From contig AP031358.1 of NCBI GenBank assembly GCA_037833965.1, forward strand, positions 8,378,001-8,442,000: 64,000 bases of DNA. Direction: 5' to 3'. A model generated the notes under the pieces. That model did not search any database, was not told the origin of the DNA, and was given only the letters and a program-made list of their open reading frames with translations. Below, in pieces: positions 50,821 through 62,820 of this stretch. Source of the DNA: Marchantia polymorpha subsp. ruderalis (lineage: Eukaryota > Streptophyta > Marchantiopsida > Marchantiales > Marchantiaceae). Each line of letters opens with the position of its first letter. Positions within the stretch are counted from its first letter, which is position 1. The position numbers and the translations under genes are program-made.

Positions 50821-51135
50821 TTGTATCTTTTGTATCTCTTGGAGTCAAGGTTGTCTCGCATTGAATTTGCAGATGTTGACATGAGTGGTAGATCTACTCA
50901 AAGTGCATCTACTCTGATTGAAAAGCTGGCCAGGGAGAAGCCAAAAGATTTGGATTCAGAAGCAGTTGTGGTGGAATTTCTGAGGAAGGAGACACAAGAT
51001 AGAGTGGAGAGTCCTCAAGCTAGTACATCCACAAGCAAAAGGCAATTGAGATTACAATTGAAAGAATGCTTATTCGACCATCTTCACCAACTACAAAGGC
51101 CAGATAACACCTCAATAATGCGTAATGCCACATAA
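50821..51135 (+). CDS. Unidentified open frame, possibly a degraded element remnant
   Basis: A 104-codon frame with ordinary amino-acid composition in its middle: an acidic/basic mix with a helix-like segment around STLIEKLAREKPKDLDSEAV. I recognise no family. It is flanked by AT-rich sequence with stops in all frames, and there is no partner exon that I could connect. It may be a retroelement scrap or chance. Kept only because its composition differs from the low-complexity frames around it. Confidence 0.18.
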   Translation: MYLLYLLESRLSRIEFADVDMSGRSTQSASTLIEKLAREKPKDLDSEAVVVEFLRKETQDRVESPQASTSTSKRQLRLQLKECLFDHLHQLQRPDNTSIMRNAT

Positions 51136-53119
51136 GTTTAGGATGGTGGAAATATGGAGTTTGACAACATGCGGGCATTACATGGGATCCATCCTCAGGA
51201 ATGCATGGAGTTTATACTATGCATTAACTTGCTACTTTGAGGCAGGATAAAATAGATGTAATTTAATCTTTATTAACATGGAGCAATTAGGTAATGAAGT
51301 TAGTACTTGAAGCAATATGCAAAAGTCTCCAACTCTTGAGCAGAAAAGATGAATCCCTAGTTTTACCTACTATATTAGCGTTCAAGATTTGATTAAAAGC
51401 TTGTCCTCTTTAATGTTGTGTTGTTAATCAGAGAACTTGTGTACAGCTTGTTGCAAATAGGTATACCACTTATTAGCTCCCTATTATAGTAAATGCAGAA
51501 AATGGAATTAATGGACAAATCATTGACACCCATGAACAAAAGACATTGGCTCAAAATTTAGGCTGATATTTATTGACATTAAATCTTGACAAACATATTA
51601 GAGATGATATAAAAATGTACTCTCTTATTAAGTGAAGATGCAATTGAACTTTGTGAAGATCCAATTTGTAATTCAACTTCTGTAGCTTTATGAATACTCA
51701 TTACAATTTCCACATATTGATATAAGAATTGTGCAAACATCTAAGATTAAACATAATATTGAATAAATATAAATATGACTACATTCAAAGTTAAACATCA
51801 TCGTATTGCAAGTATTTTTTGCAAAAGAAAAAGTGATGATCAACGCGAAGTCACAATAATCTTGTGACATTCCTTAACCATGTGATCTCAAACACAAAGT
51901 ATCTTGTGAATCTATACAAGTTTTGCTCACGAATCATAAGTTTAGTTTGTTTATCAAGTGGTATTTATTTATCATTTTTCTCTCATACACAACTTCTCAA
52001 GTAGAGATTTTGTCTTATGAAGTTCTAACACTATGTGAACGACATGAATTTAAACAAAAAATACTAGTAAATCTATTCATTTTTTTGCTCTTGAACTATG
52101 ATTTGATGTATTTTGACTAGGAATATATAATTTTTTGAATTTTTTGCCTATTTCACAACAAAGTTTGACACATATATGAACAATTGAAATGGACATAAGA
52201 TACTTGTGAATCTATAAAAATATTTGCTCATGAACTTTGAGCTGCATTTGTCTATTCGGTAGTGGTTTTTCAACTTTGAAATAATTTTTATTAAAGAAAA
52301 TATATGAAATAAATTGATTTAATTTGATATTTTTCAAGTTTATGAATAAATAATGTTTTTCTCTTTATTTTTATTTTATCAATCTCAATCATTCATTATA
52401 AAATGGTTTTATTAAGAGATTTATTTTTAACAAATGTATCAATATCTTAAAAAAATGTTTATCAATATACATATAAACTTTAATAAAATAAAGATGAAAA
52501 TTAATTATTATCAATAATATAAACTTAAAAATAATTATTTTTCTTAAATTATTAGAAAAGATTAAAATCTTCATGCTTTAAGTACTCATATCATATTAAC
52601 ATATCAAATGATTACATATCATAATAACTTAAATTAAGTTTTTGGTTTTACTTAATACATATTGTTAAAAATACACACAAGATTACAAAAAATAATCTTC
52701 ACATGCAATCATGCACCTAGAGACGACATCCAGAATATGTGGTTTGTCTCGGCTACGTATATTTATTCATAAGGTTTTGTTAAAAAAACCTATAAATAAT
52801 AATTTGAACGAGCTAAGTCTTGCCATTCTTTGTAATCTATAGCTGAAAAATACTAAATTCAGATTATTCAAATTAATTCTGACTAGAATTATGACTAAAA
52901 AACTCTCTTTTTAACTTATGTCGTATGCATAATAATCTCAAAACGTATATAATTACTCGTAAAATACCAAACTTCACGTAAAATATTCTTTAAACTAGGG
53001 CTAATTTTAACTAAGATGCATAAAAAACATAATAAAATAAAAATACATGAATCTAATAAATTTACAAATGACTCTTCATGTCTTTTTTATTTTATTCGTG
53101 CATAATAATATTATGTAAA

Positions 53120-53748
53120 TTAAAGTCAGTAATTAAAGTACTGACTCACGAACTCACGAACGCATCACATGGATTGAATTTCCCATCAATCTTGACGATT
53201 TTTACACTGGTCTATATTGCTCTAGCTATGTGCAAGGTAAATACATACATATCATTTCTAGGTACGGTGTATTGGAAAAGTGAAATGGATTCTAGGGTAC
53301 CTGGAATGTACTAAGGATTATGGATTATTTCTTGATGATTTATTAAACAATATCAAATTATTTGCTTGGCTAGATTGATGCTAACTATGAACAAGATCCG
53401 GACAAGAGTAAGTTTACGATGATATATGTGTTTACATTTGATTGTGAATGCATAAGTTGGAGCAGTTCAAAGCGGAAGCTGGATATGTAGTTGTAGAAGA
53501 AACAAGAAAGAAAGCTATTTGATTGAATAAGCTTTTCACTAAGATGAGAATCAAAAAAATTTGTCAAATTGTCAATCTTTATTGTGATAGTCAAATTGTG
53601 TTACGTCTTATTTCAAATCAAGTGATTAATAGTAGAATGGAACATATCGACATCATTTATCATTTTACAAAATATGTAGATTCTAATAGAAGAATTGAAC
53701 TAGAGAAGATTGAAAATAAAATCAATCTAGCGAATGCATTGATTTAAA
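53120..53748 (+). mobile_element. Ty1/copia retrotransposon relic (RT end and RNase H)
   Basis: Pieces in different frames follow copia order. LVYIALAMCKVNTYISF (about 53205-53255) resembles the segment just after the copia RT core. DANYEQDPDKSKF and FDCECISWSSSK (about 53375-53475) match the start of copia RNase H. EETRKKAIWLNKLF, then LYCDSQIVLRLISNQV and MEHIDIIYHFTKYV, with a final ENKINLANALI (about 53490-53745), match its C-terminal part. Stops and frame changes separate the pieces, and no LTRs were recognised. Confidence 0.75.
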
Positions 53749-56739
53749 ATATTTCTTTGAAGAGTTTTAAAGTACATTGTGTTATTATGCTGGTTTTGCA
53801 TAAGAAACAGAAGTAAAATTTACTAGGAATTTTATTAGCTTTATTCATCTTTACTTAATAAGATTTTGCTTAAAGCTTAAATCTAATAGGCTCTAGTTTA
53901 AAATGAGCTTTTTGTTAAGTTTCTTCCCATAACTTTTGGAAAATAATTAAACAGGTTATGAATGTTATTATATAAAAACATGAATTAAAGTAAGATTGTT
54001 AGTGATACCTCAAGTTGGAAAATAATCAAGATAATGGAATTTCTTTGCTACCGAATACATAGGAGTAAGACCTAGCTTTTTATCTAACTTTGTTTCTAGG
54101 TTTTTGACTAAAGATTCATGTATTTGTGTACGTAATTTTAGAGAAATGAACAATTTATAGTTGGCGTTGAGTCTGAATGATTTTTGTGTTTTTTTATATT
54201 TAGAAATCAAGATGCATCAATGAAACTAATATTTATGCATTCAAAAATATTTTTTTATATTTAAGGAGATAAACAACTTAAATAGAGTTTGGTAGAGGAT
54301 GCATAAGTTACATGTTATTTTTTTTACGTTGAACATGAAGTGAAAAAACATTGCAATGAAAAAAATTAGCATATATCATGATTATTTAGAGTAATAATAT
54401 ATGCTAACATATCATACTTTTAAATCTTTATGTTTCATCAAATTTTAAATTTTAATTTTTTCTTTAATTTATGTAGATATATAAGTATTCATTAAAAAAT
54501 TTTTTTATAATAAATTTTTTATTGAATTTTTTATTGTGATATTTCATAATTAAATCTGTTTATTTTTGATAAAAATCACAACTAAAAAAAAACCTGTCAT
54601 TTTTTTGATTTTTTTATTGATCATTATAAATTTCAATCTACTATGATTTTAATGATTTATTTTCCTAATCTTAAGTTTTTATTTAATTTTAAATTTAAAA
54701 AAACATAAATAACTTGCAAAAATATCTTAACTAAAATATAAAATTCATTTCACACATTTTTTTTTAACAATTTCAAAAGATGCAAATAACCCATTTTTAC
54801 CTGATGTATTTTTAAATTGCATGAAACTTTATTTGAAAAGTTACATGACTTCTATAATTTAAAAACACTATATAAAATACTAAATTGATGCTTTTGTATC
54901 AAATTATTATCTTCTTATCATCTCATAACAACAAGTCAATGGAATAAGCTACAATGTAGATGTAGCATATCTGTTTACTCAACTTTTCTCATATGAGAAA
55001 AGTTAACTGTATGATTTTGTTATTGGTTAGAAATTTAAGTCTTCAAGCAAAATTCTTCTTGATATAGTCAAAGAGTACACATTTCTCTTATTTGCATATT
55101 TCGAACAACCTGCATTTGTAGTACAAATCCTATTATTGAATCGAAATTTGTAATTTTACACTAATGCCAGAAATCAGGTCAAAAGTTTCTTTTGCTTTTC
55201 TGCATGAAATATTGTTAACCAGAAGAGAAAAGGGATTTAGTTAATTAAACCAATACACATGTCTTTGTTTGTATGTTCATCTATATTGGAAGAGGTTGAA
55301 GTTGTATGTGAAGGTAAACAGTGAGAAAGAGCAAGGCAAGTACTGCCATGAGATGAATCAATTAAGGCCAGGGTGGAGGGGATGTGAATTGGTTGAGAGG
55401 TCGCTGTAAACGTCATGATCGTGAGTGAGTGGGGCACGCAAGTAAGTGGAGGTCAAAATCATGATACACTCCTCCGAAGGAAAGAGAGAATTTTCACGGA
55501 GCGAGCAGTTTGTTGGAAGTGACAGAAGCGGGTCATTCACTTGTACAACATTGCAGGATTGCATTTGCTTCATGTACGGGCAGAATATGGACTTCTCTCG
55601 TTAGCCTCTGGCTCTGGCTCTTCCTTTGCCCACAATATCTGCTGTCACAATATCTGTGCTTGCTCGTATTTATGATGGGCCAGAGAGAAAGAGATAGAGA
55701 TAGATCTAGGGAGTCTTCCTCGTTCAACGCTCGCAAGTTTCTCTACTACATGTCCATGGCCTTGCATTTTCATTTTCCATTCGGAGCTTCCAATATCTTG
55801 GCATCATGAGAGAAGGTTCTTTCTCTCTAAAGCATGAGCGGAAATATTGCCTAGTATGCTATGTCTGTGATGGGAATTAGGTAATTTATTGCTGTTCCAT
55901 GAAATTAGATTGTATAACGTGACGACAATGTTTTTCACCCTCTTCCAGATGTTTCCTTCGTGTGCATTTTCTAAAAGAATCATGAGTCAAGAACCCTCCT
56001 TAGCCTTATTCACTTCTCTCTGTTGACATCGCTAAATCCATGGATTCTGGCTGGCAATGTGGAAGCATCTAACGAATGGGAACAGGTTGAGATAACTGCA
56101 TGCACGACCAACTTTTGAATAAAATAATCCAAACAAGCAAGATTGATGGCCATCTCTGTTACTTGAATCCAATGAGAATCAATTCATCCTTTGAAAGACA
56201 ATGTCAGCTGAATGCAATCTTAATTCATAGATAAGTAACAAATCTCTCTCAAATCCCATCATATCTTATTGATTGTAGAACGTAAATGGTAGAGATGTCT
56301 AAGTTTTACATATCAACATTAAATCTCCCACTATATCCTGTGAAGTACTGAACTATAATACCATCGTAGACTTAGTTCTCGAAAAAAACTTGCACACATC
56401 AAAATTTTCCAATAGCATTCTTGGGTGAAGATGAGAAATGATCGTTCATTTATGCCATCCACTCACCATTCATCGACACTTTTTACTGCCTCGTCATACC
56501 GTTTTTTAATTTGTACAATGTATACTCTTCGTCCAAGAGTCATCGATATTACAGTAAGTATCGTCATTACCAATGTTCGTTAATACTCGCTCATCGTAAA
56601 CTCACTTACCCTCTTAAGATACTTTTGCAGACACTGTAAATCACTCGACTGAAGAAATTGCCTACTACAATGGAAACAACCCGTTTATAGTCTATGGTGG
56701 GAGACTTAACGTTAACATGTGAAAGTTAGACATCTCTAC
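53749..56739. other. AT-rich then mixed intergenic stretch
   Basis: 53.75-55.2 kb is extremely AT-rich with long homopolymer runs and no gene. 55.2-56.7 kb is more balanced, with a purine-rich run near 55.68-55.71 kb. No coding or RNA gene could be supported. Confidence 0.55.
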
Positions 56740-56742
56740 CAC

Positions 56743-56934
56743 TTACGCGCTGTGATCATTTGGAACCTCAGAGAGCAATCCTCTGGCCAACAGGCCGAAA
56801 GAAAATTCAGAATGTAGATCGGATGGGTACTTTTGTCTTTCAATGCGAGATGATATAATAAAGGCTCTGTTTTCAAGTGGAAGCAGAGAACAGTTCTGCA
56901 GGCCAAGTTCCTCCAATCGCCTCAAGTTTCTCAA
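56743..56934 (-). CDS. Unidentified open frame, possible exon
   Basis: A 63-codon minus-strand frame with balanced composition (for example LEELGLQNCSLLPLENRAF, then SRIERQKYPSDLHSEF). It looks more protein-like than the frames around it, but I recognise no family and could not connect it to another exon. It lies beside the 79-bp tandem duplication. Confidence 0.2.
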   Translation of the reverse strand: MRNLRRLEELGLQNCSLLPLENRAFIISSRIERQKYPSDLHSEFSFGLLARGLLSEVPNDHSA

Positions 56935-56970
56935 GCAGCCGAATGTTTAAAACCACGGGAAACCGCACTG

Positions 56971-57127
56971 ATGACAAGTGTAAGGATGAGAGCTATTACA
57001 GTTTCTTCCAGTTTTCTTGATCACTCAGATTCATTAACCTCAGGAAGCTATGACAAGTGTAAGGATGAGAGCTATTACAGTTTCTTCCAGTTTCTTGATC
57101 ACTCAGATTCATTAACCTCAGGAAGCT
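56971..57127. repeat. Tandem duplication of a 79-bp unit
   Basis: Unit 1 (56971-57049, 79 bp) and unit 2 (57050-57127, 78 bp) are identical except for one missing T in a T-run. A third, diverged fragment starts at 57135 with ATGACAAGTGTGGA. The near-identity implies a recent event. Confidence 0.9.
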
Positions 57128-57167
57128 ACACCCGATGACAAGTGTGGAGATATGAGAGTCAGTACAG

Positions 57168-57362
57168 AAGCTAAAGACTACACTTGTGGCTGGTGCTTAT
57201 GAGCAGCCAATGTTGTCTTTCTCAGAGGCTGAAATTCAGATCGATGGCCCTGCTCATGATGGAGAATTCCCAAACTTAGGAGTCATATGCGATGTCGACC
57301 GGGCTGGACTCATGAGTGCGCTTGCTCAGAGGACCCGGGTACTCAGCTCTATCCTGCGATGA
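57168..57362 (+). CDS. Unidentified open frame, possible exon
   Basis: Directly after a CAG acceptor-like site, a frame of 64 codons plus stop runs with ordinary composition, including FSEAEIQIDGPAHDGEF and NLGVICDVDRAGLMSALAQ. A GT at 57338, after ACC CGG, could serve as a donor. I cannot assign a family. It could be an exon of an unrecognised gene or a pseudogene piece. Confidence 0.22.
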   Translation, partial: KLKTTLVAGAYEQPMLSFSEAEIQIDGPAHDGEFPNLGVICDVDRAGLMSALAQRTRVLSSILR

Positions 57363-58450
57363 CACCTTCCGTTACTGCAAAAGGTTCCCACATGATGATG
57401 AGCCAAATGAGTGGATGACAAATCTACCAGAGCCTGTTGCTGTCAATGGTCGAGATCACGCATGTTTCTCCTGGTGGAGAATGTCACGAAGACTGCTTGG
57501 ACTCCATCTCAAAAAAGGTGGACGCGTCATTGACGACACTCTGATACATCCGATTGCAGAATCACTTGGTGGTGAACTACGAGCGGCTAGCGAAACGAAA
57601 TTGGTTGCCGCTAGTTCGTAACCAGTTGAGCAAATCCGACTTGTACTTTGGACACGATGATTGCTGCAGATAGGCACCCTGGACACCCACCCTGCCAACA
57701 GATCTTCCAGCCCTGCCACATCCATCCAAGACCGAATTTACAGTTGCACCTTGACCAAACATGGATGAGTGGCCCGCTGTTCCCTGCCTCCTGGCAATCT
57801 GCTCTGTTGGGATGGCCATTGGCAGCAGAGGGTGGCAACATGGCGGGAACAGTTTGATCCCAAGGACTAAAATCCCTGAAGCATTTGCTGCCACATCTGT
57901 GACCACTTGCGTGCACGTCCTATATGGTTTCCATAAAGCGAAACGTGAAGAAATGATGGACGTGACTGGGATTCCAATCCACCGCTAAGGTTGGTAGCGT
58001 TTAACCATGCCCCATGGTCGTCTTGAACATCTCACACTCTACATCGGTTCTCGACATGAGTCCAATTGAAAAGTCAAGCACCAAAAAGGTTGACACAAAC
58101 AATCAATCACTCTGATATTCCCATGGCCTCAATTCGGCCTGGCATTCATCCATGGAAGACCAATGATATCATTCAGGAGTTTTCCGGTACAACATCGTGA
58201 GGCTGGTATTTGCCGACCTTTCGTCGACCACTCAGTCGATCGATCTACATGTCGTCTTGCTAAGGCAACGAACGCTCACGCTCTCGTTCCTGGTTGTACT
58301 TGGTTGTTCCTGGTTGGTTCAGCAATCTGAAGTGACACTCCCTACTCATAGAATAAGTCGGAGGTGCACAATATTTCTGATGGACACTGCTCAGTCATGC
58401 ATTTTCCTGCCACTGCAGATACTTTCTCCTGAGAACTTGTAAACCAAGAC
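57363..58450. other. Unassigned stretch downstream of the methyltransferase gene
   Basis: Open frames on both strands are short and unrecognised. It probably contains the 3' untranslated region of the minus-strand methyltransferase gene near 58.1-58.45 kb. Confidence 0.45.
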
Positions 58451-61400
58451 TCATCGGGTGCAGACAGCGGCCGTCTCGGGCTTCGTGAATTTGGCGTGCA
58501 CCCAAACGCGCTTCATCGGAACCTGCTTCCGTCGGTTGACCAGCTGCACACAAGCGTACTGGAGCTCTTCCTGCACATCGCAACAGGTTCTCAAAACCAT
58601 CTCGCGTGCTAGGCAGAGAATGCTGTTTCCGTCCATCGCTGCACCTGAAAAAGTATCATGCCAGACAATGCTCACCTCGACGAGTCCCACGCTCGTCAAA
58701 AGTTCTCTGACGACTTCCAGGGAGAAGAAGTAGGACAGAGTGCCATCTTTCCGGAAGTATAACCTGTCTGCAAGCTTCTGCGCTGAGGGGAATCTGAGCA
58801 TGGTCATGTCGTACAGACCTGCACGAGGCATGTTAGTGGATGACATGTCAGGGAGGGGGCTGAACGACGACTACATGAGACATTCTACCACATCTCCACT
58901 ACGAGCACCTACGGGTGAGTCAGTCAGCTTTGACTACGAGAACCCACCATTTTGCGTTCAGCATTCACGGATTAAGGGAAGTGATGTGGAACAAGGATCG
59001 GATCAGATCAGATCAGCAGGTTTATGTGAACTATACCATAGTCTCGAAAGAGGAGATGGCCGCCAGGTCTGAGAACCGCAGCACATTCTGCCAAGACATG
59101 CCGCATCCTTTCCAGAGGGATAGCAGAAAGTGTGAATATCTACAAGCGCACAACGTCCTGTCAACATGGTCCAAAACACTTGAACATGTTTCACTCTTGC
59201 GCTGCCGAGAAATGCCCACCACTCTCTGAAATGAGACCAGTTCACGAATGGCATGGAGTACTGCACTGAAGAAAATGGTCACTCACAGGTTACTGGAAGC
59301 CTACCAACATCACAATCGACACTCCCCCCACACAGCACGAGCCTTCTGATGATTGCTGCATCTGCTCAGCGGAAGTTGATCGACTGTTTACACCATTGTC
59401 GTCCTGGCTGGGACCACAGCTCTGAAACCCATGGCAGAATAGGATTGGTCACGCAGTAGATGCAAGCCTCGGTTGGAGGACATTTCCGCTGCCAGCTACC
59501 AAAGTCTTGCTCTTGCTCTATTTTGAATACTCGGTCAATCAATCAGCTCGGTACAGAATTTCCAAGTGGGTGTGCACCTGGAGGGACGTTGCTCGACAGG
59601 ATGAACAGCAAAGCCAGGAGGGAAAAGATTGCACGGAAATGTCACACAAAAATGGCCGGAACTTCTTGTTCTGAGACTCCAGCAACCCAGCTTGACCCGC
59701 CACCAGCAGCTCGGCTCGATCCAAAGCAGCGGCACTGCAATCGCATCCATAACACGTCGCATTTTTGTTCGCCCTGCTCATCGCGAACCGGAAACCATGA
59801 ACATCATCAGCTTGTCGCTACGATCTATGGTAAAATAGTCAGTGTCACTTGAAAAACGACTTGCATAAGACTTCTAGTAACAACGAATATGATCAGATTG
59901 ATGTGGTGCTTCTCCGCAGATGAATCATTTTTAATCCCGGTAATCAGTCAGAATGAACTCCAGAGATGCTACCCTGACTGCATCTCAAAGATGATGATCA
60001 TGACACTGCTGCCAGTCGGGGTCCATCCAATTACATACCGCAATATGGGAGCCACAGAGCTCCCGGTGCCACAGCCAACTTCTAAAACAGAGATAGCTCG
60101 AGGATTGTCGACCAATTCAGGGAACTCTTTCACCAGATATCGTCGCTCCTATTTCCCACAAGAGGATCTGATGTTAGACAATCCATCCAAGCTGGGGGAC
60201 AAGTGCGAGTAACTACTGCATTTCTTGTCCCGAAAGTTCAACGCTAGGAATTCACAGATTCCTTCTGCCATTGGGTGGAGCACCGGATGCAGCTCCTGGT
60301 CCCTACTTTGAAGAAGAGAGCTTTCGAGTGGTTCCTGTGAAACGCTTCCCATGCCGAAGGACAAAATGCTGGCTTTCCACCATCAGCTCCGCGGCTTCGC
60401 TCCGCCTCCAGTATCACATCAATGCCGGTCTGCAACCAACCACGGAACTGCAATGAGAGATGTAAAAGCTCAAACCCAACCCCTTCCTAGAAGTCTTCCT
60501 GACTGCGGACCAATTACGCACACGCTTCACTGGAAACAGCAGATTTTCCGTGCTTCTGTACGTCTATGGCAGAATGCAGCCTAGATCTCTGCCGTGACAT
60601 GAGCTTTGCCTGCAGTTCATGCAATACAGAGGCCAAGAAGGTCCAGTTTCAGTTCATGCCTTTTGCACCGACAGACACACTTCGAGGAAATGCGGGTTGG
60701 GAGACATATGTGCCTTTAACAATTGGTAATGGCCAACGACGCCGACCGGGAAGACAGGCAGCCAATTTATTCGGCGATGGTGGTGTGGTGTTTTCAGAGC
60801 TGCAGAGCTGAAGAACAGATGCCGCACTTCGTGACCGAGAGAATCGGTTTGTACGTCTCAGACACTTCCAAGTCCCAATTGAGCTCTGTTCAGGAATATA
60901 ATTGCCTGGAACGGACAATGATTGACATCGGTCAGCATCGAATTAGGTGAACCCCTTCTCCAACCCCGAAGATCGCCATTTAGAGCATACGAAGGTACGG
61001 AGATATGGGTGATGGCTTGTGTCTGGGCTCCCATTGTCACCCAAAAATTATGTGACTGCAGCCGATGGTAGGGCTTGGATGGGCGCTCAGGAGTCTGGAA
61101 ACAAGGATCTCCAAAACGATATTCGATGCATGGAGTTAGAGCTCCAGGTTGGATTATACGTGTCGGGACCCAACTATAATGGGAAAGTGCCAGGAAAGAT
61201 CAAAGACTGTCTACTGATCTGCGTCGATGAAACATACAACCGATGCATGAAGAGGTGTGGCTCTGAACTTCCCGGGGAGATTGGGTGCTTGGGGGGAGAG
61301 AGATGATCGTGAGTATGGTACCGGGAGTTTTGGCTGCTGCAGTTCATATACCTCACTCAACAGTGGAATTCAGGACATGCGCTCAGACTTTTAAGAAGAT

Positions 61401-62255
61401 GATTTCACGGGCACAAAAGGGCCTCATCTTCGGGAAAAAGTTTGCATCATAGCTTTCAATTCCGCACCAGCTGCCCGTGGCTATCGACTCGGTGGTCCCC
61501 CACTCACGGTGAACTGCAGGGTTTCATGATCGCTTGTGCCAGGCGATCTTGACAGGCACGTCTCCGTCGGAAGGAAGCATAGATTAGTTCATGGGTAGGG
61601 TTGTCACGCTTCGCGCGATGGCGAAACTGGCACAATCAATCATTCACATGGCTGTAAGGTGGGTGGTTTGATCTGGCACTTACCTGTGAGGGGGAGGTTC
61701 GGCGATAGGTGAGGCTGGGGGATGGTGACATGCCGCAGTAGACCGAGAGAATTGGGACCACAATGAGGCGGAGGAGACAGCTCTCGCCTCATATCACCAC
61801 CCGTCCTCATGCATCTTGCGTGACAGTTGGTGGCATCGAAGGCCTAGTGTCACGATGAATCTGGGCGTGTTCGATCGGGCACACATCTTTCAACAGTTGA
61901 AGGTATCTATCTACGGCGAGGGTACAATAACTGGAAAATTGACGTGCGGGTAGCCCCAGCATTTAATTCTTGGGGTTGCAATCGTTTAGACGCTGCAATT
62001 TTTAGAATGTTGGACGAATCAAACAGTCAGATAATCAACCACAGCCTCCCTCACTCACTCCGGACCGCTCGAAGCATGAGTTGAAGAGCTGAGGCCTACG
62101 CTTCCAACTTCAGGAGACCTCGCCCCCTCGATCTCTTCCCGGAGCTCTTGCCAGTCGAAATCGCAACTGTAAAAGGCACGTGCCGATGAAGACTCTTCGC
62201 AGTCCTCCTCCATCGCTGTCTCCGCTACGGTAGAGGCCCAGTCTCGCGGGACCAC
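58451..62255 (-). CDS. METTL2/6/8-type tRNA 3-methylcytidine methyltransferase
   Basis: Minus-strand exons that can be joined: about 62255-62100 (ends YSCDFDWQELREEIE), 60429-60307 (AWEAFHRNHSKALFFK), 60148-60039 (ERRYLVKEF, SAM-binding VLEVGCGTGSS), 59773 to 59555 or 59578 (YGCDCSAAALDRAELL, FRPFLCDISVQSFPSWL), about 59362-59305 (GGVSIVML), 59139-59037 (IFTLSAIPLERM, PGGHLLFRDYG), 58818-58676 (LYDMTMLRF, RKDGTLSYFFSLEVVRELL) and 58570-58451 (EELQYACVQLVNRRK, VWVHAKF). The model gives about 343 residues. The first exon and the 1.67-kb intron after it are least certain, and a start at 62213 is also possible. The family methylates C32 of tRNA-Ser/Thr/Arg using S-adenosylmethionine. The plant-type insert ending in WLCCSSC supports a plant homologue. 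The gene is divergently paired with the ASNSD1-like gene. Confidence 0.86.
60430..62099 (-). other. Probable large intron of the methyltransferase gene
   Basis: Between the proposed first exon and the exon at 60429 no coding segment matching the family was found, and homologues need little sequence between the two. A GTAGGC donor and a TTGCAG acceptor bound it in matching phase. Short open frames inside it are unrecognised. It is much longer than the other introns in the gene, so an extra exon or a separate small gene cannot be excluded. Confidence 0.5.
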
Positions 62256-62820
62256 TCCTTGGCGAGGAAATCAATCTCACATCAATGCAAAGGTGGACAC
62301 GCCAAGCTTCCACGACACCTACAAGTCTCGCAGTTCGAGCGCATTGAACGAGAGGAAACGCGATCTTGCTCGTCGAATACTTTCCCAAAACCCTAATAAG
62401 TACTCGTGGAGATGGCATGGGTCTCAAACCCTAAAAAGAAGGACGTCAGATGCTGTCAGGAGCTCCCCTGTCGCAGGACAATCCCAATCCGACCCCAACA
62501 AACAAACAATCCTGACGAGTCCTGTTCCGTAGCGCTCGCTGCGGTCCCACACGATTTTCTCAGGGCACGTCGCCGATTTGGACTCTTTGCAATCTGGTGC
62601 TAGGAATGGAAGAACGAATCTAAAATTGGACGAGGGCAAGCGCTCAACATATTCGTGAATTTGGGTGGGCAGCCATGGGACGGGAAGAATGTTAGGTTTC
62701 ACGTGTGCATGCTCCGGTCGAGAATTCGACGCTGTCCGTCTCGTGGAAAGAATGATCGTCGTCTCGTGCTGACGAAGGGTGCGTGGGAAATTGAGGCTCG
62801 CTGTTCTGCCAGCGAGCGAC
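62256..62820. promoter_or_regulatory. Shared bidirectional promoter with telo-boxes and a G-box
   Basis: This 565-bp interval separates two divergent start codons. It contains AAACCCTAA at 62388-62396 and again at 62426-62434, and CACGTG at 62700-62705. Telo-boxes are typical of promoters of translation-related and growth genes in plants. No coding exon is supported inside; the open frames overlap on both strands. Confidence 0.65.

Larger units (their letters stand above)
48201..53119. other. AT-rich intergenic stretch
   Basis: No gene is recognised. It contains a TG microsatellite and an AAAT microsatellite. From about 51.2 kb to the copia relic it is very AT-rich with long A and T runs, typical of old degraded retrotransposon-rich DNA. 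Near 50.87-51.13 kb one open frame looks protein-like. Confidence 0.55.

Noticed and set aside
55516-55535. miR156-like word TGACAGAAG
   Set aside because: The match stops after nine bases and no foldback partner exists nearby.
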